30,849 nucleotides of DNA from an uncultured Oscillospiraceae bacterium (lineage in GTDB: Bacteria; Bacillota_A; Clostridia; Oscillospirales; Oscillospiraceae), in the NCBI GenBank assembly GCA_944386965.1, contig CALXDE010000002.1, positions 1 through 30,849 on the forward strand. Reading direction: 5' to 3'. The position numbers and the translations under genes are program-made. Under the pieces are notes generated by a model that was not told the DNA's origin, made no database searches, and saw nothing but the letters and a program-made list of their open reading frames with translations. This document shows, in pieces, positions 16,573 to 23,577 of this stretch (its first letter is position 1; each line of letters starts with the position of its first letter).

Positions 16573-17400
16573 ATGAACGCTGAATTGAAACAGAAATTGG
16601 AGCAGATGTGCCATCAGTTCCGCATCGACGTGCTGACCACTCTGCATGCCAAGCAGACCGGCCACCCCGGCGGCTCCCTGTCTGTGTGCGAGATCCTCAC
16701 CACGCTGTACTTCGCTCAGATGAATGTGGACCCCAAGGACCCGCAGAAGGCTGACCGCGACCGCCTGGTGCTGTGCAAGGGCCACGCCGCTCCCATGCTC
16801 TACCGCGTCCTGGCGGAGAAGGGCTTCTTCCCCGTGGAGGAGATGAGCACCCTGCGTGACTTTGAGACTCGTCTCCAGGGCCACCCCTGCATGAAGGATA
16901 CCCCGGGCGTCGACATGTCCACCGGCCCTCTGGGCATCGGCCTGTCCACCGCCGTGGGCATGGCGCTGGCTGCCAAGCTGGACAACGCTCCCACCCGCGT
17001 CTACGCGGTGCTGGGCGACGGCGAGATCAACGAGGGCACCGTTTGGGAGGCCTGCATGTCCGCCAGCAAGTTCAAGGTGGATAACCTGTGCGCGGTTCTG
17101 GACTGGAACGGCGTGCAGCTGGACGGCACCGCCGAGGATATCATGCCCATGGGCGATATCAAGGCCAAGTTCGAGAGCTTCGGCTTCCACTGCATCGAGT
17201 GCGACGGTCACTGCGTAGAGGCCCTCTACAACGCCTTTGAGGAGGCCAAGACCGTCAAGGGTAAGCCCACCATTGTGCTGGCCCACACCGTTAAGGGCAA
17301 GGGCGTCTCCTTCATGGAAGGCAAGAATACCTGGCACGGCAAGGCCATCGGCGATGAGGACTTCGCCAAGGCGATGGAAGAACTGGGAGGTGCGAAATAA
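16573..17400 (+). CDS. Transketolase, N-terminal (thiamine-diphosphate-binding) subunit
   Basis: This 275-residue protein is the N-terminal half of a split transketolase. It binds thiamine diphosphate through GDGEINEG (148-155) and the Asn179 region (LDWNG). It carries HPGG (31-34) and GHAAP (70-74), typical of transketolase rather than DXP synthase. The enzyme moves two-carbon ketol units between sugars. GGAGGG lies just upstream of the ATG. The stop codon overlaps the next gene's ATG by one base (TAATG), so the two halves should be made in equal amounts. Split transketolases occur in several specialised sugar pathways as well as in central metabolism. Its linkage here to dehydrogenases, without other pentose-phosphate genes, points to a dedicated pathway. 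Confidence 0.93.
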   Translation: MNAELKQKLEQMCHQFRIDVLTTLHAKQTGHPGGSLSVCEILTTLYFAQMNVDPKDPQKADRDRLVLCKGHAAPMLYRVLAEKGFFPVEEMSTLRDFETRLQGHPCMKDTPGVDMSTGPLGIGLSTAVGMALAAKLDNAPTRVYAVLGDGEINEGTVWEACMSASKFKVDNLCAVLDWNGVQLDGTAEDIMPMGDIKAKFESFGFHCIECDGHCVEALYNAFEEAKTVKGKPTIVLAHTVKGKGVSFMEGKNTWHGKAIGDEDFAKAMEELGGAK

Positions 17401-18335
17401 TGTCTAAGGCTATTCGTGATGTATACGGCGAGGCGCTGGCCAAATACGGCAAGGATGACAAGCGCGTAGTCGTTTTGGACGCCGACGTGTCCAGCTCTAC
17501 CAAGAGCGCCACCTTTAAGGCTGTTGCCCCCGAGCGTTTCTTCAATGTCGGCATTGCCGAGGCCAATATGTGCGCCATGGCCGCTGGTATGGCCGCCTCC
17601 GGCAAGATCCCCTTTGTGAACACCTTCGCCGTGTTCCTGACCTCCATCGGCCTGATCACCGCCCGGGCTCTGGGCTCCTACGGTGAGATTCCTGTCAAGT
17701 ATGTGGGCGCTTACGGCGGCCTGTCCGACGCGTTCGACGGCCCCAGCCACCACTCCATCGAGGATCTGGCCATCATGCGCGCTCTGCCCAATTTCAAGGT
17801 CTTCGTGGCCAGCGACGCCACCATGACCGATTGGCTGATCAAGAACGCCATCGACGATCCCTCCCCCATGTATCTGCGCATGTCCCGTGACGTGTTCCCC
17901 GACATCTACTCCGCCGACGACAAGTTCGAGGAGGGTAAGGGCAAGATCATCCGGGACGGCAAGGATGCCACCATCATCGCCTGCGGCCTGATGGTGGGCA
18001 ATGCCCTGGCCGCCGCCGAGCAGCTGGCCAAGGAGGGCATCAATGTCCGCGTGGTGGATATGTTCTGCATCAAGCCCCTGGATAAGGAGCTGATCCTCCA
18101 GTGCGCCAAGGAGACTGGCGCCATCATCTCCGCCGAGGAGCACAACATCATCGGCGGTCTGGGCGGCGCTGTGGCCGAGGCTCTGTGCGAGGCTGACGCT
18201 GTGGTGCCCATGGGCTTTGTGGGCGTGAACGACTGCCACGCCGAGTGCGGCCCCTATGCCAAGCTCCAGGCCAAGTATGGCCTCGATGCCAACGCCATCG
18301 CTGCCAAGGTCAAGGAAACCATTGCCAAGAAGTAA
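17400..18335 (+). CDS. Transketolase, C-terminal (pyrimidine-binding and transketolase-C) subunit
   Basis: This 311-residue protein completes the transketolase. The pyrimidine-binding domain contains the catalytic glutamate Glu54 in VGIAEANM, which protonates the cofactor aminopyrimidine. GGLSDAFDGPSHHSIED (about 106-122) and the C-terminal domain (about 190-311) follow. The two subunits must assemble, because the active site lies between them. The gene overlaps the previous one by a single base, which implies translational coupling. A 90-base gap with a hairpin separates it from the next dehydrogenase. Codons are strongly biased to CGC, AAG and GCC, like the other genes of this cluster. Which ketol donor it uses is unknown. 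Confidence 0.93.
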   Translation: MSKAIRDVYGEALAKYGKDDKRVVVLDADVSSSTKSATFKAVAPERFFNVGIAEANMCAMAAGMAASGKIPFVNTFAVFLTSIGLITARALGSYGEIPVKYVGAYGGLSDAFDGPSHHSIEDLAIMRALPNFKVFVASDATMTDWLIKNAIDDPSPMYLRMSRDVFPDIYSADDKFEEGKGKIIRDGKDATIIACGLMVGNALAAAEQLAKEGINVRVVDMFCIKPLDKELILQCAKETGAIISAEEHNIIGGLGGAVAEALCEADAVVPMGFVGVNDCHAECGPYAKLQAKYGLDANAIAAKVKETIAKK

Positions 18336-18359
18336 AACCTGCTGAGCACCAGTTCTGCG

Positions 18360-18389
18360 CGGAGCCGTTGGAGGATTCCAACGGCTCCG
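18360..18389 (+). other. Intercistronic stem-loop without T tract between transketolase and second dehydrogenase
   Basis: CGGAGCCGTTGGA (18360-18372) pairs with TCCAACGGCTCCG (18377-18389), 13 bp around a GGAT loop. GTGCGGAATTAC follows with no T run. As an internal hairpin it may protect the upstream message or set a lower level for the downstream gene. Confidence 0.6.
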
Positions 18390-18425
18390 TGCGGAATTAC
18401 GAATTTTGGGAAAGAGGAAAATACT

Positions 18426-19445
18426 ATGCTGAGAGCAAATTTGGTTGCGCCCTATACCATTAACCTGGAGGAAGTCGAGAAGCCTGTTATCAACGACGAT
18501 CAGGTGCTGCTGAAGGTTCACGCGGTGGGCATCTGCGCCAGCGATATGCAGATGTACCACGGCCTGCACAAGTATATGACCTTCCCTGTGGTCTTCGGCC
18601 ACGAGGTGGGCGCCTCTGTGGCAGAGGTGGGCGCCAATGTCAAGGATTACAAGGTCGGCGATCTGGTCACCGTGGAGCCCCAGGTGTACTGCGGCGAGTG
18701 CTATCCCTGCCAGATCGGCCGCTTCAATGTCTGCGAGCATCTGAAGGTCATGGGCGTCCATAAGGACGGCATGGCCTGCGAGTACTTCGCTGTGGAGCCC
18801 AAGTACCTGCATCACTGCCCCGACGGGATGAAGGATGAGCGCATGGCCCTGGTGGAGCCCCTGGCCGTGGGCGTGGGTTCTGTCAAGCGCGCCGGCGACG
18901 TCACCGGCAAGAACGTGGTGGTTGTGGGCGCCGGCACCATCGGCAACCTGACCGCCCAGGCCGCCAAGGCCCTGGGCGCGGCCAACGTGATGATCACCGA
19001 TGTGTTCGATCCCAAGCTGGAGCTGGCCCGCAAGAGCGGCCTGGACCTGGCGGTGAACACCTCCGAGCTGTCCCTGAAGCAGGCCATCATCGACCACTTC
19101 GGCGTGCAGAAGGCTGACGTCATCATCGATGCCGCCGCCACCCGCGGTTCCTTCATGTCCATTCTGGAGGCCGCCCGCCCCAGCAGCAAGATCATTGTCA
19201 CCGGCAACTACAAGGCCGAGATGAACCTGGAGCTGCCCATTATCCAGCGCCAGGAGATCGAGATGATCGGCCACATGATGTACGTCCGGGAGGAGTTCCA
19301 GGATGCCATCGCCATGCTGCACGAGGGCCGCGTCAATATTGAGCACGTTGTGACCAAGGAGTTCCCCTTCTCCCAGGTCTGCGACGCGTTCAAGTATATT
19401 GATGACAACGCGCAGACTGTCATGAAGATCGTTCTGAAGATGTAA
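18426..19445 (+). CDS. Zinc-dependent polyol/sorbitol-type dehydrogenase (second of the cluster)
   Basis: This is a 339-residue zinc medium-chain dehydrogenase. Catalytic ligands are Cys37, His59 with Glu60 (GHE), and Glu144. The structural zinc site is Cys89, Cys92, Cys95 and Cys103. The NAD loop is GAGTIG (168-173), followed by an acidic residue in ITDVFD. It shares the overall plan of the first dehydrogenase (13299-14342) but the sequences are clearly different, so the two are not a recent duplication and probably act on different substrates. It is the last gene of the cluster, with an AGAGGAAAA ribosome binding region and a terminator right after the stop. It probably feeds or drains the transketolase step by interconverting an alcohol and a carbonyl. 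The substrate is unknown. Confidence 0.85.
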   Translation: MLRANLVAPYTINLEEVEKPVINDDQVLLKVHAVGICASDMQMYHGLHKYMTFPVVFGHEVGASVAEVGANVKDYKVGDLVTVEPQVYCGECYPCQIGRFNVCEHLKVMGVHKDGMACEYFAVEPKYLHHCPDGMKDERMALVEPLAVGVGSVKRAGDVTGKNVVVVGAGTIGNLTAQAAKALGAANVMITDVFDPKLELARKSGLDLAVNTSELSLKQAIIDHFGVQKADVIIDAAATRGSFMSILEAARPSSKIIVTGNYKAEMNLELPIIQRQEIEMIGHMMYVREEFQDAIAMLHEGRVNIEHVVTKEFPFSQVCDAFKYIDDNAQTVMKIVLKM

Positions 19446-19463
19446 TCACCGTCTTTCAAGCCG

Positions 19464-19506
19464 AGGACCCGCCTGTTCCAAGACAGGCGGGTCCTTCTTG
19501 TTTATG
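19464..19506 (+). terminator. Intrinsic terminator of the sugar operon
   Basis: AGGACCCGCCTGT (19464-19476) pairs with ACAGGCGGGTCCT (19483-19495) around a six-base loop, followed by TCTTGTTTAT. It ends the cluster before the rny promoter. Confidence 0.9.
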
Positions 19507-19603
19507 GGAACATCGGGCAGGTCTAACTGCAAAATCGAGGCGGCTTCTCCGGGCGCGGCGGGCGGAGACGGGAGAATATTCTGCATGGGGCGCATATTTT
19601 TAC

Positions 19604-19633
19604 TTGACAAGGGGGAGGTGGACCGAGTATTAT
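19604..19633 (+). promoter_or_regulatory. Promoter of rny
   Basis: A consensus TTGACA (19604-19609) is followed after 18 bases by TATTAT (19628-19633). The expected start near 19640 gives a leader of about 100 bases before the ATG at 19743. Confidence 0.75.
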
Positions 19634-19742
19634 AAGTAGTGGATTCTTGCCGGCAGATAGTAGGGGTATTTGCCGCTTTTTTATCCAAAATCCCCATGAC
19701 GATACAGTCGCTCGTCGAAACAAGAGAATAGGAGGACAGAGC

Positions 19743-21299
19743 ATGGATTTGCCCATCGTCTACATCATTGCGGCGCTTGTCGCGGTGGTGGTGGTCGGCG
19801 TGGTCTGCTTCCTTCTCGGCATCAGCTATCGGAAAAAGGTTTCTGAAAAGGAAATTTCCAGCGCGGAAGAAGAAGCCCGCCGCATCATCAATGAGGCTAT
19901 CAAGAGCTCGGAGAGCAAAAAGCGCGAAGCCCTGGTGGAAGCGAAGGAAGAGATTCTGCGTAACCGCAGCGAGTATGAGAAGGAAGTGAAGGCGCAGAAG
20001 GCGGACCTGCAAAAGCAGGAACGGCGTCTGCAGCAGAAAGAGGAGACGCTGGACCGCAAAACGGACAACATCGAGAAGAAGGAAGAGGCTCTCGCCCAGA
20101 AGCACGCGGATCTGGAGCGGGAGGAGGAAGAGATCAAGGTCATCAAGCGCAGCCAGACCGAGATGCTGGAGCGGATCTCCGGTTTCACCGCCGAGGAGGC
20201 CAAGAACTACCTGATTGCCCAGGTGGAGACGGAAGTCACCCACGAGACGGCCCTGAAGATCAAGGAGATCGAGGCCCGGGCCAAGGAGGAGGCCGACCAG
20301 CGGGCCAAGGAGATCGTGGCCACCGCCATCCAGCGCTGCGCCGCGGACCATGTGGCCGAAATCACCGTCAGTGTGGTACCCCTGCCCAATGACGAGATGA
20401 AGGGCCGCATCATCGGTCGGGAGGGCCGCAACATCCGCACCATTGAGACGCTTACCGGCGTGGACCTCATTATCGACGACACGCCGGAGGCCATTACCGT
20501 CTCCTGCTTCGAGCCGGTCCGGCGGGAGGTTGCCCGCCTGGCCCTGGAGAAGCTCATCGCCGACGGGCGCATCCACCCCACCCACATCGAGGAGATGGTG
20601 GAGAAGGCCCGCCGGGAGGTGGACGCCATCATCAAGAGCGAGGGCGAGCGCGCCGCGTTTGAGACAGGTGTCCGGGGCCTCCATCCGGAGGTGCAGAAGA
20701 TGCTGGGACGGCTCCATTACCGCACCAGCTACGGACAGAACGTGTTGCAGCACTCCATCGAGGTCAGCCATATCGCCGGCATGATGGCCGCGGAGCTGGG
20801 CGCCGATGTGAATGCCGCCAAGCGGGCCGGCCTGCTCCACGACATCGGCAAGGCCCTGGACCACGAGTTCGAGGGCACCCATGTGAATCTGGGTATTGAG
20901 TTCTGCCGCAAGTACAAGGAGAAGGAGGACATCCTCCACGCCATTCAGGCCCACCACGGCGATGTGGAGTGCAAGACTCTGGTGGCCTGTCTGGTGCAGG
21001 CGGCCGACGCCATCTCCGCCGCCCGGCCCGGCGCCCGGAGAGAGAACCTGGAGAACTATATCAAGCGCCTGGAAAAGCTGGAGGAAATCACCGGGACCTA
21101 CCCCGGTGTGGAGAAGTCCTACGCCATCCAGGCCGGCCGGGAGGTCCGGGTCATGGTCAAGCCCGAGCAGGTCAGCGAAGACCAGATGGTCATTCTGGCC
21201 CGGGAGCTGGCCAAGCGCATCGAGGACGAGCTGGAGTACCCCGGGCAGATCAAGGTCCACGTGCTGCGGGAAACCAAAGTGGTGGAATACGCCAAATAA
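19743..21299 (+). CDS. rny: Ribonuclease Y
   Basis: RNase Y is the membrane-anchored endoribonuclease that starts mRNA decay in many Gram-positive bacteria. The 518-residue protein has the standard plan. An N-terminal membrane segment (about 5-27) is followed by a long charged coiled coil (about 33-190) and a KH RNA-binding domain with [13 protein letters not shown] (221-233). An HD metal-dependent hydrolase domain follows with His366-Asp367 in LLHDIGK, and then a conserved C-terminal domain ending in VVEYAK. The ATG at 19743 has AGGAGG seven bases upstream. Reading further upstream in frame would add residues lacking any family match. It has its own promoter and terminator, so it is a single-gene unit, unrelated in function to its neighbours. 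Confidence 0.97.
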   Translation: MDLPIVYIIAALVAVVVVGVVCFLLGISYRKKVSEKEISSAEEEARRIINEAIKSSESKKREALVEAKEEILRNRSEYEKEVKAQKADLQKQERRLQQKEETLDRKTDNIEKKEEALAQKHADLEREEEEIKVIKRSQTEMLERISGFTAEEAKNYLIAQVETEVTHETALKIKEIEARAKEEADQRAKEIVATAIQRCAADHVAEITVSVVPLPNDEMKGRIIGREGRNIRTIETLTGVDLIIDDTPEAITVSCFEPVRREVARLALEKLIADGRIHPTHIEEMVEKARREVDAIIKSEGERAAFETGVRGLHPEVQKMLGRLHYRTSYGQNVLQHSIEVSHIAGMMAAELGADVNAAKRAGLLHDIGKALDHEFEGTHVNLGIEFCRKYKEKEDILHAIQAHHGDVECKTLVACLVQAADAISAARPGARRENLENYIKRLEKLEEITGTYPGVEKSYAIQAGREVRVMVKPEQVSEDQMVILARELAKRIEDELEYPGQIKVHVLRETKVVEYAK

Positions 21300-21314
21300 T
21301 ACGCCCATCGACAA

Positions 21315-21350
21315 AAAGCCCGCCTGCCGCAAACGCGGCAGGCGGGCTTT
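21315..21350 (+). terminator. Intrinsic terminator of rny
   Basis: A 16-bp stem (21315-21330 with 21335-21350) runs AAAGCCCGCCTGCCGC / GCGGCAGGCGGGCTTT around an AAAC loop. The T tract is short (three bases, then CGCGG), so some read-through is possible. The next ~215 bases up to the T-box promoter hold nothing I recognise. Confidence 0.8.
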
Positions 21351-21566
21351 CGCGGCCTGTCAGAACGGGGCAAACATCCACAGCTTTTGCTGCCTGGACA
21401 GAAGCTCCGGAAGAGGCGGAGGACTCTCCTCGGCCGGCGTTCCAGTTCCGGGCGGACCGGCCCGGCGGGCCGCGTTCCGGCAGAGGCAATGTGGTTCGAC
21501 AGGTTGCCGCCAGATTTTTTCGCTGCTGGGCAAAAAATAATTCAGGGGGAAAAGCAAAAGTTTTGC

Positions 21567-21595
21567 TTGACATTTGGCGGCGGGTGGAGTAATAT
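21567..21595 (+). promoter_or_regulatory. Promoter of the T-box/asnB/glutamine synthetase operon
   Basis: TTGACA (21567-21572) and TAATAT (21590-21595) are separated by exactly 17 bases, close to consensus. Transcription should begin near 21602. A small hairpin (AATTTGA/TCAAATT, 21604-21621) would form at the very 5' end of the transcript. Confidence 0.85.
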
Positions 21596-21622
21596 GCGAA
21601 CATAATTTGATTTTTCAAATTG

Positions 21623-21911
21623 CCAAAAGCGATGACGGAGAGAAGTACTTGAGGAAATCACCTGCAGTGAGCGGGGGGCAGTGGAAACCCCGTGGCGGAG
21701 CCTTGACGAATAACACTTCCGAGCCTCGACCCCAACGGTTCGCGCCCAGTAGGGAAGACGGGATGGCCCGTTACAGCCATAGCGTTTACCGGGAGCTTTC
21801 CCCTGAGCGCGAAAGGTGGCTGTGAGAGCAGCAAATTAGGTGGCACCGCGGATTCCGACGATTCGTCCTAAAATTTTGGGATGAAGTGACGTCGGGGAAA
21901 TTCGGAGGTGC
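21623..21911 (+). ncRNA. T-box riboswitch, asparagine type (specifier AAC)
   Basis: The leader carries the T-box landmarks in order.
Stem I begins with AGTA in GAGAAGTAC (about 21641-21649) and has an apical AGCGGGG...CCCCG region.
The specifier loop reads GAAT-AAC-ACTTCC, placing the codon AAC (Asn) at 21712-21714.
The stem II pseudoknot region follows, with AGTAGG and ACGGG...CCCGTTA.
Stem III is closed by CAGCCA/TGGCTG.
The T-box proper, AGGTGGCACCGCGG, is at 21838-21851. Its TGGC would pair with a tRNA 3' end GCCA, as expected for tRNA-Asn with discriminator G.
The antiterminator uses TTAGG with CCTAA. The competing hairpin (21855-21860 with 21890-21895, plus 21862-21871 with 21876-21885) lacks a following T tract. 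Uncharged tRNA-Asn should switch on the genes for asparagine and glutamine synthesis. Confidence 0.92.
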
Positions 21912-21918
21912 ATTTTTT

Positions 21919-23502
21919 ATGTGTGCGATCATGGGTTATACGGGAAAGGATATCCCCAGAGAAGATTTGATGGCGGCCTTTGCCAAGACCGTCAGCCGGG
22001 GGCCGGACGACACCCGGATCATGCCGGTGGGAAGCGGGATTCTGATGTTCCATCGCCTGGCCATCATGGGACTCCAGAGCGAAGGCATGCAGCCCTTTAC
22101 CGCGCCGGACGGCAGCGCCGTGGTGTGCAACGGGGAGCTCTACTGGTTCCGGAAGATGAAGAGGGACCTGGAGGCCAGGGGCTACACCTTCCGCAGCGGC
22201 AGCGACTGTGAGCTGCTTTTGCCCCTCTGGAGGGAGTACGGGGTGGACATGTTCCCCATGCTGGACGCGGAGTTCGCCATGGTTCTCTATGACGCCCCCA
22301 CGGATCAGTTCATCGCCGCCCGGGACCCCATCGGCATCCGGCCTCTGTACTATGGGTACAGCGCCTCGGGAAAAATCATCTTTGCCAGCGAGCCCAAGAA
22401 CCTGGTGGGCCTCACGGATAAGATCACGCCCTTCCCTCCGGGTCACTACTACAAGGACGGGCAGTTTACCCGCTACTGCGACATTGCCGCGGTGGATGAG
22501 GTGTGTCACGATGATGTGGATACGATCTGCGAGAGAATCCATGAGCTGTTGATCCTGGCCGTGGAGAAGCGGCTGGACGCCGACGTGCCGGTGGGATTCC
22601 TGCTCTCCGGCGGGCTGGACAGCTCCCTGGTGTGCGCCATCGCGGCCCGGCTGTTGGGCAAGCCCATCGAAACCTATGCCATCGGTATGTCCACTGACGC
22701 CATCGACCTGAAATATGCCCGACAGGTGGCGGAGCATATCGGCAGCCACCACCACGAAATCTATATGACCGAGCAGGATGTGCTGGACGCCCTGGATACG
22801 GTCGTGTATACTTTGGGTACGTACGACATCACCACCATCCGGGCCAGCATGGGCATGTATCTGCTGTGCAAGGCCATTCACGAGCAGAGTGATGTCCGGG
22901 TGCTCCTCACCGGAGAGGTCAGCGACGAGCTGTTCGGCTATAAGTACACCGACTTCGCCCCCAGTCCCCAGGCATTCCAGCAGGAGGCGGAGAAGCGCGT
23001 CCGTGAACTCCACATGTACGATGTGCTCCGGGCGGACCGGTGCATCTCCGTCCATTCCCTGGAGGCCCGGGTCCCCTTCGGCGATTTGGAGCTGGTGAAA
23101 TATATCATGTCCGTCGATCCGGCCAAGAAGATGAACGTATACGGCCAGGGAAAATATCTGCTGCGCCGCGCGTTCGAGGGGGACTATCTGCCGGCGTCCA
23201 TTCTGCGGCGGGAGAAGGCCGCCTTCTCCGACGCCGTGGGCCACAGCATGGTGGACGATTTGAAGGCATTCGCGGAGAAGCAGTATGGAGATGACTGGCG
23301 GCAGATCGCTGAGCGATACGCCTACCACGCCAGACCCTTTACCAAGGAGTCCCTGCTGTACCGGGAGATCTTTGAGAAATATTATCCCGGCCAGGCGGAG
23401 ATGGTGGCGGACTTCTGGATGCCCAACAAGTCCTGGAAGGGCTGCGATGTGGATGACCCCAGCGCCCGTGTGCTCAGCAACTACGGGGCCTCCGGCATGT
23501 GA
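21919..23502 (+). CDS. asnB: Asparagine synthase (glutamine-hydrolysing)
   Basis: AsnB makes asparagine from aspartate, ATP and glutamine. The 527-residue protein has an N-terminal class II glutaminase domain whose nucleophile is Cys2 (MCAIMG), exposed after Met removal, with RGPDDT (27-32) and NGELY (71-75) lining the glutamine pocket. The C-terminal synthetase domain carries the ATP-binding PP-loop SGGLDSS (230-236) and a GEVSDELFGYKY block. The start is fixed by Cys2 and by GGAGG at 21904-21908, although the ten-base spacing is on the long side. The gene follows an asparagine T-box, which independently supports the annotation. A glutamine synthetase gene follows 75 bases later, able to supply its amide donor. 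Confidence 0.96.
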   Translation: MCAIMGYTGKDIPREDLMAAFAKTVSRGPDDTRIMPVGSGILMFHRLAIMGLQSEGMQPFTAPDGSAVVCNGELYWFRKMKRDLEARGYTFRSGSDCELLLPLWREYGVDMFPMLDAEFAMVLYDAPTDQFIAARDPIGIRPLYYGYSASGKIIFASEPKNLVGLTDKITPFPPGHYYKDGQFTRYCDIAAVDEVCHDDVDTICERIHELLILAVEKRLDADVPVGFLLSGGLDSSLVCAIAARLLGKPIETYAIGMSTDAIDLKYARQVAEHIGSHHHEIYMTEQDVLDALDTVVYTLGTYDITTIRASMGMYLLCKAIHEQSDVRVLLTGEVSDELFGYKYTDFAPSPQAFQQEAEKRVRELHMYDVLRADRCISVHSLEARVPFGDLELVKYIMSVDPAKKMNVYGQGKYLLRRAFEGDYLPASILRREKAAFSDAVGHSMVDDLKAFAEKQYGDDWRQIAERYAYHARPFTKESLLYREIFEKYYPGQAEMVADFWMPNKSWKGCDVDDPSARVLSNYGASGM

Positions 23503-23577
23503 AGCGGAGAGGCGGCGGGCATGGCGGGAAAAGGATACGAAGATTCTGCCGCACAGCGGCATTAGGAGGACGCAAGT

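Noticed and set aside
14344..17337. A 997-codon open frame on the minus strand across the sugar operon, and similar very long antisense frames at 402-1838, 17226-19346 and 21868-25746.
   Set aside because: The plus strand codes for complete, well-recognised enzymes. GC-rich codon bias avoids the codons that would read as stops in the antisense frame, so long open frames arise by chance. The antisense proteins are His/Gly/Val/Leu-rich with no family motifs.
13299..19445. The sugar cluster as a known sulfoquinovose (sulfo-transketolase), apiose or inositol pathway.
   Set aside because: The defining partners (sulfoquinovosidase or sulfosugar isomerase, apulose kinase, inositol dehydrogenase set) are not in the window, so the assignment would go beyond the evidence.
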